NCBI RefSeq assembly: GCF_048771995.1
Contig: NC_133063.1
Span: forward strand, 66,087,014 to 66,151,013
Direction of reading: 5' to 3'
From: Taeniopygia guttata
Lineage: Eukaryota > Chordata > Aves > Passeriformes > Estrildidae
DNA length: 64,000 bases
A program made the translations under genes and the position numbers. The notes under the pieces were generated by a model. It did no database searches, was not told the DNA's origin, and was given only the letters and a program-made list of their open reading frames with translations. Shown here in pieces: positions 27,901-36,585 of this stretch (position 1 is the stretch's first letter; each line of letters opens with the position of its first letter).

Positions 27901-29816
27901 TGTACAGAATGTATAATGTGACTTTCACTCCTGACTCAGAACAAAAAAGGAGGGCATATAATGAAGCAAAAAAAAAAAAAAAATTCAAAACTAGGAAATA
28001 AAATATTTTTCTTGCAACAGGTCTTAGCTTATAACTGGAATATTTGCAAGAAAAGGCTTTTGTTGAACTACTTGGTAAAATCTGCAAAAATGAACACATC
28101 TTTAGTTCTAAGAGTCTGACCACCAAAATGTCACTGATACCAAGAATTCAGCCACAGCCAAGTCAGATTCAAGCATTTCTACAAAAAGCAAAAATATCCA
28201 CTTTCATAATAACTATAAAAAAGATGATGGCAGAGCTGTAATATGTCACATTTCATTAGAAGAAATATCTAATTAGAAAAAATTAGGGTGTGTTTTCTTT
28301 GAATGTCAGATATGTCCTTTATCTTTTCTCCCCTATACCATGAAACACGACTTGCTGAGACTCAGAAATGAGTACCAAAATGTAGGTGTGGAAAGCAACC
28401 CGATTCTTGAGATTATTAATAAGTTCTAATTTTTTTTTCCCATTTCTTGCAGTGTTTCACAGTTGACATGCCATAAACCCTCTTGCAGTAAAGCTACAGG
28501 TAGTCTCTGTAGGTGTCATTTTAAAGATTATAGAAAAGCTTAAGGAAAAGAATCAATGCTTCTTTTCAGATTTCTTGATGTGTATCTGGCAATTATAAAC
28601 TCTTGCCGTTTTTTGACATAAATATATGCTAGTAGTTAGATGTCTATACGTCAGTTTTGAAAACCTATTTTACAGTTTATTCTCTTTCATACCAGGAAAT
28701 GAAACATAAATTGCTATAACAAAATAATTTATGTAAATATAATTATCCAGGCTATGTCTGACAAAGCACTGTTTTCAAGAAAGAGTGAACACAAAATATA
28801 GAAGAAAAAACTTATCAATAACAAGCTTGATAGCATATAAAGTGTCATCAATGTGAAACTGCAAGCAAAAAAAGGAAAAACGTTGCTACATAAGAACTGT
28901 TTGCAGCATGTTTCCTCTCTCTCCTCCTTTCTCCCTCCGCCCCACCACAGCAGATCACTACAGAGCAATATCAGTCAATACAGAATGCATGAGGAAAACA
29001 TCAAAGCACATAATCTCGGGCCATGGTGACACCAAATAAAATAGACATTTGTGCAAGGAAAAGTAAGAAAACCCTGAGTTTCTCAGATAAAGTGTTATCC
29101 CTATATTGTTCTATTGGAACTCTCCAATAACAACTAGGATGACAAATATTTCAATGGTTTGAGGAATTGTGAGGGCCTCTGTGGATCTTTAGTATAAAGC
29201 TGCACAGTACTGGCCACTCTCTTGAATACTGAGAAGACAGTCATAAAGACAGGCAGTAAAAACTAGATTATAGAAAAATTTGATTACATCAAAGTAATCA
29301 GTTAAAGGAGGATGACCAAAAGAAGTAAATCTGCTTGGCTGATTAATGACAAAAGGAATGGAAAGAGGGAGAAAAAGAGGAAGCTGCAGCCTTCACAATT
29401 ACATCTGGAAAATGCTGCAGTATTTATGTACTGCTTTGGAGAAAAAGGGAGCATTTAAGCATATACTCAGTTGTCCTCCTCCATGTCCTTGTGGATGAAT
29501 CCAACACTACTCTAAAGTACACTAAACTATTGCCCCTCTCCTTCCTCCCCACATATAAATTTATTCTAAGATACAATTTATGCACACATGTGAGGGATAA
29601 AACTTTGGGAAGTGAGGAAGAGGGCCTTAAAATACTGGACCACAAATAAAGCATCAGGAAAAAATTAACCAAACCAACCTTGGTAGCTTCCATGATGATT
29701 TTATTGATTTTCTCCTTATCCAAACCCTGCATTCCAGCTTTGTTATCATTAAGGCCCATTCTAAGTAGAAGTCCATCATTGCAAGAGCTGTTAGAATTTT
29801 TTTTCATGTCATCCAT
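6896..29816 (-). CDS. POLK: DNA polymerase kappa, complete coding region (14 exons, 866 aa)
   Basis: Y-family translesion DNA polymerase, acting in the nucleus to bypass minor-groove N2-guanine adducts and extend mismatched ends. All 14 coding exons were located, every junction is GT-AG and every phase agrees. They sum to 866 residues against 870 in human. Order of parts: N-clasp (1-86), palm with [13 protein letters not shown] (metal ligand D108, steric gate Y113), NYHARR (Y142, R145), second catalytic pair D199/E200, disordered insert (233-280), rest of palm, HhH-containing thumb (~347-370), PAD/little finger (~400-503), PIP-like QKSITSFL (519-526), REV1-binding SFFD (557-560), UBZ4 fingers C614/C617/H632/C636 and C769/C772/H787/C791, and C-terminal KHTIKMFFK. 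The catalytic motif reads GLDEAY rather than the usual SLDEAY, and KYR reads KYG. The gene is head-to-head with CERT1 and looks functional. Confidence 0.96.
7131..7182 (-). CDS. POLK: POLK exon 13 (52 nt)
   Basis: A short exon encoding [18 protein letters not shown] around residues 822-839. Acceptor AAG at 7183 and donor GTAAGT at 7130. It lies in the poorly conserved linker between the second UBZ and the terminal PIP motif. Phases 2 and 2 join both neighbours exactly. Confidence 0.85.
7183..8286 (-). other. POLK intron 12-13
   Basis: AT-rich intron between coding exons 12 and 13. No repeat or nested gene recognised. Confidence 0.7.
8287..9243 (-). CDS. POLK: POLK exon 12, large exon with PIP-like, REV1-binding and UBZ motifs
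   Basis: This 957-nt exon encodes residues 503-822. It holds a PIP-like motif QKSITSFL (519-526; human QRSIIGFL), the REV1-interacting FF motif GSFFDQKR (F558/F559; human SFFDKKR), a first UBZ4 finger CPVC..HIDEC (614-636) and a second CPVC..HVDVC (769-791). The UBZ fingers bind ubiquitinated PCNA and help place the polymerase at stalled forks. All zinc ligands are intact. The linker between fingers is fast-evolving and Ser/Asn-rich, as in mammals. Confidence 0.96.
9244..10053 (-). other. POLK intron 11-12
   Basis: Intron. A short open frame on the minus strand at 9,581-9,775 has no recognisable family and no good exon context. Nothing else seen. Confidence 0.65.
10054..10225 (-). CDS. POLK: POLK exon 11 (PAD domain)
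   Basis: Encodes residues 446-503, [20 protein letters not shown] and onward to HPLRIRLMG. It is nearly identical to human in the polymerase-associated (little finger) domain that grips the DNA major groove. Acceptor CTAG at 10,226; donor GTAAGA at 10,053. Confidence 0.95.
10226..11299 (-). other. POLK intron 10-11
   Basis: AT-rich intron without recognisable repeats or genes. Confidence 0.65.
11300..11396 (-). CDS. POLK: POLK exon 10
   Basis: Encodes residues 413-445 ([20 protein letters not shown], then [13 protein letters not shown]), at the start of the PAD domain. Acceptor TTAG at 11,397; donor GTATTT at 11,299. Confidence 0.93.
11397..13131 (-). other. POLK intron 9-10
   Basis: AT-rich intron. 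Several short open frames without recognisable content. Confidence 0.65.
13132..13164 (-). CDS. POLK: POLK exon 9, 33-nt microexon
   Basis: Encodes the run [12 protein letters not shown] (residues 402-413; human [12 protein letters not shown]), linking thumb to PAD. The first and last codons are split with the neighbouring exons and both joins restore the conserved sequence. Acceptor AAAG at 13,165; donor GTATGC at 13,131. It is easily missed by gene finders because of its size. Confidence 0.9.
13165..15181 (-). other. POLK intron 8-9
   Basis: AT-rich intron. Nothing recognisable beyond short A-rich runs. Confidence 0.65.
15182..15348 (-). CDS. POLK: POLK exon 8 (thumb)
   Basis: Encodes residues 347-401, including [17 protein letters not shown], the helix-hairpin-helix of the thumb, and the segment [10 protein letters not shown]. 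Acceptor CTAG at 15,349. The donor AA|GTAAGC leaves two bases that pair with the microexon. Confidence 0.95.
15531..15655 (-). CDS. POLK: POLK exon 7
   Basis: Encodes residues 305-346, [20 protein letters not shown] onward to FLKDLPIRK, a very conserved palm/thumb region. Acceptor TTAAG at 15,656; donor GTAAGA at 15,530. The intron to exon 8 is only 182 bases. Confidence 0.96.
15656..17335 (-). other. POLK intron 6-7
   Basis: AT-rich intron with no recognised element. Confidence 0.65.
17336..17551 (-). CDS. POLK: POLK exon 6
   Basis: Encodes residues 233-304. The first half (about 233-280) is the poorly conserved, acidic, disordered insert peculiar to pol kappa. The second half, [20 protein letters not shown] then [10 protein letters not shown], is strongly conserved palm. 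Acceptor TTAG at 17,552; donor GTATCC at 17,335. Confidence 0.95.
17552..19555 (-). other. POLK intron 5-6
   Basis: Intron that contains the GC-rich minisatellite listed separately at about 18,830-19,095. The rest is AT-rich and unremarkable. Confidence 0.65.
18830..19095. repeat. GC-rich minisatellite, ~20-bp unit
   Basis: Roughly a dozen head-to-tail copies of a unit near CAGCCCCCCAGCACTGCCTG, with variants that add CCTG or CAGCA, giving a higher-order alternation of longer and shorter units. All three frames on each strand are open for long stretches as a result. The overlapping open frames are artefacts of the repeat, not genes. It sits inside a POLK intron, about 720 bases from exon 5 and 1.3 kb from exon 6. 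Confidence 0.95.
19556..19709 (-). CDS. POLK: POLK exon 5 (second catalytic motif)
   Basis: Encodes residues 182-232, [20 protein letters not shown] then [20 protein letters not shown]. It carries the metal ligands D199 and E200. The residue two before the Asp is Gly (codon GGC), where human and most Y-family enzymes have Ser. Acceptor AAG at 19,710; donor GTAAGC at 19,555. Confidence 0.95.
19710..20803 (-). other. POLK intron 4-5
   Basis: AT-rich intron. Nothing recognised. Confidence 0.65.
20804..20935 (-). CDS. POLK: POLK exon 4 (fingers/palm)
   Basis: Encodes residues 138-181, [20 protein letters not shown] and on to [12 protein letters not shown]142 and R145 are the triphosphate-contacting pair (human Y141/R144). 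The usual KYR is KYG here. Acceptor TTAAG at 20,936; donor GTAAGT at 20,803. Confidence 0.95.
20936..21341 (-). repeat. POLK intron 3-4 with a short 29-bp duplication
   Basis: A 406-base intron. Two 29-base copies differing at one position lie at 21,242-21,270 and 21,283-21,311, only about 30 bases downstream of the exon 3 donor (period 41). Confidence 0.75.
21342..21494 (-). CDS. POLK: POLK exon 3 (first catalytic motif)
   Basis: Encodes residues 87-137, with [17 protein letters not shown] containing metal ligand D108 and steric-gate Y113, followed by [19 protein letters not shown]. Nearly identical to human. Acceptor TTCAG at 21,495; donor GTAAGG at 21,341. Confidence 0.97.
21633..21720. 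repeat. A-rich low-complexity tract
   Basis: A long poly(A) run followed by AAAC and AAAACC-type repeats on the plus strand, next to the solo LTR. It could be the tail of a degraded retroposed element on the plus strand, but no body is recognisable. Confidence 0.8.
21813..22384 (-). mobile_element. Solo LTR of an avian endogenous retrovirus
   Basis: On the plus strand the element reads from TGTTGTGGTTTAGCC at 21,813 to CTCTATCCCAGCCAAATCAG near 22,380. This is the reverse complement of a familiar avian LTR type that starts TGTCCTGGTTTCAGCTGGGATAG-like and ends AACCACA-like. The block GTCAGCTGTCCTGGCTGTGT (22,163-22,182) is another hallmark. It is about 570 bases long with no internal viral region on either side, so it is a solo LTR left by recombination. 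Many differences from the remembered consensus suggest an old copy. Class (II or III) not resolved. Confidence 0.75.
24403..24533. repeat. Two-copy tandem duplication, 66 and 65 bp
   Basis: Copies at 24,403-24,468 and 24,469-24,533 share the run CATCTGGGATAAACCCAACA. They differ at only a few positions (two substitutions and one missing C), indicating a fairly recent duplication. It lies inside POLK intron 2-3. Confidence 0.95.
26190..26235 (-). mobile_element. Possible MIR SINE fragment
   Basis: The plus strand reads tttaatcttcacgtgcttca, then gttctccatct. This resembles the reverse complement of the MIR core (CTGTGCCTCAGTTTCCTCATCTG). The match is short and by eye, so it could be chance. 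Confidence 0.3.
27167..27286 (-). CDS. POLK: POLK exon 2 of the coding region (N-clasp)
   Basis: Encodes residues 47-86, [20 protein letters not shown] and then [20 protein letters not shown]. This is the helical N-clasp that encircles DNA in pol kappa only. Acceptor TTAG at 27,287; donor GTACTA at 27,166. Confidence 0.95.
27287..29678 (-). other. POLK intron 1-2 of the coding region
   Basis: AT-rich intron. A minus-strand open frame of 160 codons at 27,644-28,126 is hydrophobic but has no recognisable family and no splice context, so it is left as noise. Confidence 0.6.
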
Positions 29817-29857
29817 TGAATTTCTTCAAAACAAGTACTTGTTTTATGACTTACTAT
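29679..29857 (-). CDS. POLK: POLK first coding exon with start codon
   Basis: The ATG at 29,816-29,814 starts [20 protein letters not shown] then [20 protein letters not shown], matching human MDSTKEKCDSYKDDLLLRMG with one extra residue. The exon begins after a polypyrimidine-CAG acceptor at 29,858, so 41 bases are 5' UTR and an upstream non-coding exon is required. The donor GTTGGT at 29,678 is weaker than the others. Confidence 0.95.
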
Positions 29858-32800
29858 CTGAAAAAAAAGTAATAAAATATTTATGTTTCAACTGAACAAT
29901 AATTAGATTTTGTAATTAGTTTTATTTATCATAAATATGAAGACTTATATTCCTACAAAGTGACTGACTTGCCCCAAACACCAAATCAAACTGCCTATAA
30001 CTCTATCAGTGTTTGGAGACAGTAAGACTCTCCTTTCTTATTAAATTAAAACCATTTTCCTTTAAAACCTCCCTTAGAGAAATTGAGCACAAACCAGCCT
30101 CAGATAAAGGCTAGTACCTCTATATGAAGTGGACTATATACCTTTATATGAATGGACATTCACCATACCTTACATATGAACATGACATTTGTGCCTGTAT
30201 GTTATCCTGCCAGATGAAACATTACCACCTGAAACAAAAATACTGCTCACTATTACATGAAAAGAAAAAAAAAATGCAATATCTTTAAATGGAAGAAAAC
30301 CATCACTCATTTGGTCATCATCCCTTCTTGAGTCAACCTGCAGAATCTTTTCTAGTAATTTCTAGCTCAAATTCAGAACCTTGTTTATATCAAAACTCAT
30401 ATTTTGAAAAGAGATGGCTTCAATTAAAAGTTTTGAAACCCTAATTCGGGATAAAATTGGTGCACTTTTTTTTTGCCATTAATGTGTTGAGCCATGGTAT
30501 CCAACTACTGGAACTTACCAAGCCCTTACTACTCAACTACAGTCATCTGTAATTTCTTATACACACAGATATTTCTCATAGGTGAATTTCTGACATCTTC
30601 CCTTGTTCTTTATGGAAGTGAGTTGCTGAATCCTCAATAAACTCCTATTATAGGGTGAACTGTTTAGTTATTACTTGCCATCAGATGTTTCCAGCAATGG
30701 GGCATCCACCACTTCTCTGGGCAACCTGTCCCAGTGTTTCACCACCCTCACTTTAAAAACACATCTAATCTATACCAATCCCCCACAGTAAAAGCATTAC
30801 CCCTTATAAAATTTCAAGAGGCCCTGCCAAAAAGTCCAAGTGTGATAATACCACAAATTATTTAAAATGTATTAATTACTGAAAAAGTATACAGAAACCA
30901 TGTCTTCCTACCCCAAGTCACTGACTCATAAAACACTCCAGTTTTACTGTCATGCAGAATGGACATTCACTCATCAACTTTACACTGCTCCCTGTGACAG
31001 GAACCCTTGCTATTTGGAGAAGCCCCAATTTGGTGTATTTGCTTAAAAGCAAATATCTTAATCACAAAATACATAAATCTAAGAGTGTGTAATGTTTCCT
31101 TTAAATGCCCCTTTCCCATGTCAGGACTTAAATGGGCCTCATTAGCAGCCAAACACAAGAATGTCATTATATGTTTTTGCATTTAGAGGTGAATTTTTAT
31201 TACTAAAGAACCACATGAGTAACTTCTAAAAATTAATGATGCCAATGTTCATATTTTCCTGAAGTTCTTCTGCTGAAGCATACTAGCAAACTGAAGACAA
31301 GATATTAAAGAAACCCATGTTTACAAAAAACAGCAGGAAAATATCTAAGCAGAAGAAGATAATTTTCTAATTGTTAGGGAAGGACTTCTAAAGGTAAAGA
31401 ATTTGGCAGTGAATGGCAACAGTTGATGTAAAGCAAACCAACAAACAAGCAAAAACATTGAGAAGAACCACAAAATACCACTACTGTGTAGAAAGTTTCA
31501 TGAGTTAGCTGGCATGCCTACAAATGTGACAAGATTACTAATTAAACCGTAATCAATGCTCTTCTAGAATCAGGCAGAGAAACTAAACTAAACTAGTAAG
31601 ACAGGGTTATACAGTATTTGAAAGTGTCAAGAGATTGAAACGGCAATAAAATTAGAGCAACAATTTAGTTTCAAGTGCCTCTATCTTCATTCAAATTTAG
31701 CATTTTTTCACAGTTGACTGAACCAACCTAAAGGAAATGGCATGTATTTCATCCCATGCATTCATACTCCATCTCGTCTTCATTAAAAATCCTCCAATTT
31801 CAGCAACATAAACTCTGTATACAGTATGAAAAGTTAAATGCCTTTAAATTACAGTTTCCATGTAACAAAATAATGCAAAATATACAATATTTGTATATAA
31901 GAATATTCAGTTCAGTAGGCATAGCGTTATTATGTACATTATTAACACTTGCGAAGTACGCTGACAGTTCATCATTTGTTGACCATGTTAATAACATGAG
32001 AAGAACTATTAAGACTGGAAAATGACACCAGTATGGAAAAGCTTGAAAAATAATTTCTTTGCATACTGAGTTATTGTTTAATGCATGTAAGTTGTATACC
32101 TGTCCTCATAAATACAACAGACTCTGATATCTTTGCTATCCTATATTCCCATGACAATGTGAGCTGCAAAGAAATTACTAAGAGACACAATTGCCTACTG
32201 AACTGAAGACTCCTGTCAGTTCTAATCCTGTAGTGATTTACAAGAAAAAAACTGGCAGAAGGAACTGCACAACAGGTTTGTCAGCATTTAATAAATATAC
32301 ACTTAACATACATGGTGTTGTTAACCACACAGATTTCTAGCTAGTCTGTCCAAAACACTGTTTCACTATTCTCTCTCTCTCAAAATAAAACACAAACAAG
32401 TTCTTTAGAAAAAAGAATCTTTCAATAAAGATGTAATATCTTTACAAATGTAATAAGCCAGAGCATATGATAAATTAATACTGAACAGAAAATTGGGCCA
32501 AATTCATGGAAGTAAAAATGCCAAGTTCTCAAGCTGACACATATTAAATGCGCCTACTTTTAAAGTAGCAGATGACAGCATTTTACAAAAACGTAGATCC
32601 CATACAAGCACATGGAATTAGCTCTGAAAAAACAAGGTCCTAGAATTATGTCTTCTGCAACAGTCACTGACTTTAAGATGTAACAAATTACAGGCAAATC
32701 CATGTTTTTAAACATTAAATAATTCACACTTAAAGTAAACAGTTAATGGAGACCGCTTCTGACAATGTTCAAAAATAAATGTCAAAATATTTTATGCCAT

Positions 32801-35590
32801 TCACCAAATTCTCTGAATAAAGAGTGAAGAGTGACACAAGTAAAACAAGTGGTACTCACACCCTATCAATTTTCTGTAGGCAAGACGCAAAGCAATTCTG
32901 TTCTAAATTCTAGTTTCAGTTTCTCTGTCAAAAAATCCTCATGTCTTTAGAACATCTAAGTTTATTTGAAGGGTAAAGAACCATGATATCTTCTTCTGCC
33001 TCTGTTCAGTATTTTAAAGGACCTTTTCAACTCAAAGATTTATCTCAAGTCTTTAACTAAGTTCTCCTTGCACTTCTAGATTACTGAGAACAAAGGTTTT
33101 AGTTTTTTAATCCATAAAGAAAATAATGAAGGAACTGAACACTCATCAGTAAAAACTACACTAGAGGTAGTGTAGTTATCTGTAACCTGGCTTCTACAGA
33201 CATATTTAGTGCAAATGGATTAATATATGGTTTTTTTGTTTTTTTTTTTAACTTCGAAATAAAAGCCTAATACAGTTATTCACTGAGACCAAAACTGTTT
33301 TAGGATTAAGTGTCTGAATCATTCATATTTCTGAGCCTATGTTATTAGGCAATATGCTGTGGCATAACAAAGCTCCTTTAAGGATCCTCCTAAGAAAAAC
33401 AGTGCTAAATTTCAGAACAAACATAATGGTAAGCATGAACACACTAGAAAGTGATGGAGATTCTGTTTTAAAAACATAAAATGAACACTCAAAAACAGAA
33501 GGCATGGGATGTAAAAAAGACACACAAAAGGGAGAAGAAAAAAAAGTAAAGGTATTTATGAAGTTACCCACTTGACAGTGCTTATTATGACTGACATTCC
33601 AAGCAGGAAAACTCAACACTCCTGACTTTGTACAAGTAGTATACACAACAGTAATACAGAACACTATTTGTTCTGCTGTTCTAAAAGAGGTGAGGACTAT
33701 TTCCACTTAAAACAGTAATTTGCAAACCTCTTGCAATCCCTAAGACTCAAGAAAGGGTACAGACTGACACTTGCTATTAAAGAACAAACACAGCAATAAA
33801 TCACAGAGGTTAAGTAGAAAAGGTATAGAAGGAGCTAAAGAGAAGCAAGTCCATCTGGATACCAGTATGATTTTCTACATTTCTTATGCTTTGGTTTGCA
33901 TCCTAGATTGGTCTTGGCACAGGCAAACCTGATTCTTTTCAAATGATACATAACTGGAAGACTGCTCTTCCACAGCACACCTGCTAAACCACAATCATTA
34001 ATGTAGTGACCTTCAAGGAATCAAACTACTATAGTCTGAAAAAAACCACCTCTCAAAACGTGTGTTAAGAAGAACTTCAAATCCTCAGCACTAAAACTTA
34101 CCTTTACAAATCTACTCCCACTGCATCCATAGTTGCTGAAAAGGGTATGGCCTTATCTTATTAAGAGTAACAGACATTATGTTATGCTTCTAAAAAAACG
34201 GTAAGAACATTGGGAAAAAAAGGGCAATTTACATAAGGTATTCACAATTGCAATACAGCTTTTGGAAGAACATAAGCTGGTGACACTGTGTTGAAAAACA
34301 AGATACACCGGGAGCATGTGGCAGATGTAAACAAAAATCTATTACCTAGCACAGCCAATGCGTTCTAAGCTGAAAATGCAAACCTTAAGCATTCAGTAGT
34401 TTTTCTTAAAGTTTGTAAAATGCTAGCCACAATTAATAAACAAAACAAATACTCTCTCTAAAAAGGATGGGTATGCTTGAACAACCTGAAAAAAATATCT
34501 ACTCAATGCATTTTTAGTATGTAACACTTGATAGATTCAATGTTCTGAAGGGGGAAAAGAAAAAGCAAGCTTCCTCTGTTACTAAGTGAATAGTTTCTGA
34601 TCAAAGCACGACAGTAAATGTCTGTGTAAATGCTACTGCCACTGCTGAAAGGACTTGCTCAGACATGTCTCTTCAACTCCTGCTCCTGAAAAAAAGTTAA
34701 TTCAGAATTTAACTGGGAAAATACAACAGGCTTTACTTCAACAACATATTGCAGAGAAGAACTATAAATCATTCTCATACATATCAATACTTACAAAGCT
34801 ACTTACAAAGCCTGCTTAACAAATACATCGAAACCGACGCGAAGGAGAAAAAAAAATGCACTTGGTTTCTTCCTAAACACTTAGTGAATGAAAAAACATT
34901 GTTTTTTGGCAAATTGTCTAAAGTAGCACTCACAGTAGACTTCTGTAAAAGTGTTTTCCTGTACATTGCAATGATCACACAAATATTAAGATGTCTATGA
35001 CTATTTCTTATTTCTAATAATTTAGGACAATGATGCTGCCTTCTGAATCATCCTCAGTTCTGCATTCATTGTAAATATCTTTATATCTGAGACTTTGAGC
35101 AGGTATGAATATTATTTTTTAACTCCTATATATAGAGGATGCATATAAGTAGATGTGTCAATGTTCTTTCAAAAAAAAAAAACCCTCAGTGGAAACTTTC
35201 AAACAGCCTAACAAGGGAAAATTGCACAATGATTTGTCATACGGAAGAAGCCAGAGAAAGCAGAATTGTGCACCATTGCTCTTACAACAATAACAGAAGT
35301 GTATTTCCCAACCGGAAATTTCCTCAATCAACATTCTTTAACACACTTTTCCCCCCGCCCAAGAAATCAGGAGAAAGGAGATGAGTTAGTACAAACCTTA
35401 AGTCTTTCCCAAACCACTTGTTCGCTGTTCACAAGCCGTGAAGTGACAGGTACAACAGGGTGCGGTTTTTTTTTCCTATTCTACAAATACATCTCCACCC
35501 ATAAATATCGACGAAAACACGTATTTCAGACTAAGTCTGAAGAAAAAAAAAAAATCCGTTTCTTTCCCTAAACTACGAGAGCAGTTTAAT
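29858..35590 (-). other. POLK 5' intron
   Basis: Intron between the non-coding first exon and the ATG exon. Apart from a CR1 fragment at about 30,655-30,830 it holds AT-rich sequence with no recognised gene. Confidence 0.6.
30655..30830 (-). mobile_element. CR1 LINE fragment
   Basis: The plus strand reads ggggcatccaccacttctct, then gggcaacctgtcccagtgtttcaccaccctca. This is the reverse complement of the CR1 3' region (tgaggatggtgaaacactgg / gggcagcctgtg). It is 5' truncated and diverged, with no reading frame kept. Confidence 0.85.
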
Positions 35591-35680
35591 AAACGGAAGA
35601 CGGGGCAGGCGCAGTGCCTGGCACTGAAGAGGAACGCTGACCCATCGCTCTGCGGCTCTGGACGGGTCCCAAAGCCTCAC

Positions 35681-36000
35681 CCTCCCCTCTCCTTTCAACC
35701 AGAGCCGGCACCATCTCCCGCCCCTTCCCGCCTCCTCCACCATATTTGATGAGGGAAAAATTTGGCGCTCAGCCCCTTCAATTGTCCTCCGAGCCCCGCC
35801 GGTTCGAGGCGAGGAAGAGAGGCTGCATCTCCTCGCCCTTGAAAGCAAGCAGAGCCAGAGAGACGCTTCGCCTCGCTAAAGATAAAGCGAATACCTTTGC
35901 ATAAAAGACAAAGCAAACATCGCCCCGGGCAGCACCGTCGCCCTTGGTACCGGAGCTCCCCTCAGCCGGGGGCACTGAGGCGATACCCACAGGAGCGACG
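35681..36000 (-). other. POLK: Candidate non-coding first exon of POLK
   Basis: POLK needs a 5' UTR exon upstream of 29,858. Within the CpG island, minus-strand donors occur at 35,680 (GAGG|GTGAGG) and 35,894 (AAAG|GTATTC). A transcription start near 36,000 facing CERT1 would suit the shared promoter. Exact ends are not supported by sequence alone. Confidence 0.3.
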
Positions 36001-36004
36001 GACC

Positions 36005-36016
36005 CAAGATGGCGGC
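36005..36016 (+). promoter_or_regulatory. YY1-type motif CAAGATGGCGGC
   Basis: Exact match to the classic YY1 element found around start sites of housekeeping genes. A second copy lies at 36,183-36,193. Confidence 0.75.
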
Positions 36017-36035
36017 CGTGCTCCGTCGGAGTGAG

Positions 36036-36055
36036 ACTACATCTCCCAGCATGTC
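36036..36055 (+). promoter_or_regulatory. ZNF143/SBS motif
   Basis: ACTACATCTCCCAGCATG closely matches the ZNF143/STAF consensus ACTACAATTCCCAGCATGC, a frequent mark of bidirectional promoters. Confidence 0.75.
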
Positions 36056-36109
36056 CTGCGGCACGAGCGAGGGGTAATGGCACTCGGGCTCACGGCCTTG
36101 CGGAGCAGA

Positions 36110-36128
36110 ACTACAACTCCCGCGGGGC
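36110..36128 (+). promoter_or_regulatory. Second ZNF143-type motif
   Basis: ACTACAACTCCCGCGGGGC keeps the ACTACAAYTCCC half of the ZNF143 consensus, with a GC-rich second half. It lies 74 bases downstream of the first and in the same orientation. Confidence 0.6.
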
Positions 36129-36182
36129 GCTGCGGCGGGACGGGGCGTTTATCGAGGGTGGTGTTGAGCGCCCGCCTCGCTT

Positions 36183-36193
36183 AAGATGGCGGC
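36183..36193 (+). promoter_or_regulatory. Second YY1-type motif AAGATGGCGGC
   Basis: Repeats the YY1 core in the same orientation as the copy at 36,005. It lies about 300 bases before the CERT1 ATG, where a start-site-proximal YY1 element would be expected. Confidence 0.7.
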
Positions 36194-36489
36194 GGCGGGA
36201 GCGCGCTGAGCGGGTGCCCGGCAGGCGGACGCGCGCTCGCCCCTCCTCCCCTCGCTGTCCCGGTGTTGTGGCTCTGGCCACGGGCGGGGTCTGAGGGGCC
36301 TCGGCGAGGGGATCCCGGGGCTGCGAGCCTGCTTGCCGGCCGGTCGCTGGCAGGGGCGGGCGGCGCTTGGCGGCGGCACCCGCTCGAGTAGAGCCCGGCG
36401 CTCCGGTCCCTTCGGCAGAAGAAGGCTGCTGTGGGCGGGGGCCGCTCCGGCTCTTTCCCAGCTCGGCGGTGGCTGCGGCTCCAGTCTCC

Positions 36490-36585
36490 ATGTCGGACAA
36501 CCAGAGCTGGAATTCCTCCGGCTCCGAGGAGGACCCTGAGACCGAGCTGGGACTGCCTGTTGAGCTCTGCGGGGTGCTCAGCAAG
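36490..36585 (+). CDS. CERT1: CERT1 exon 1
   Basis: Encodes 32 residues, [20 protein letters not shown] and [12 protein letters not shown]. The ATG context TCTCCATGT is moderate. The frame is also open, without any ATG, from 36,295, just after an in-frame TGA. Donor AAG|GTAAGC at 36,586, phase 0. Confidence 0.96.

Noticed and set aside
27644-28126. 160-codon hydrophobic minus-strand frame resembling a membrane protein
   Set aside because: T-rich antisense of an A-rich intron gives Phe/Leu/Ile-rich frames by chance; no homology, no exon signals.
33323-33706. 127-codon minus-strand frame in the POLK 5' intron
   Set aside because: No recognisable domain and no supporting splice sites; composition typical of random AT-rich frames.
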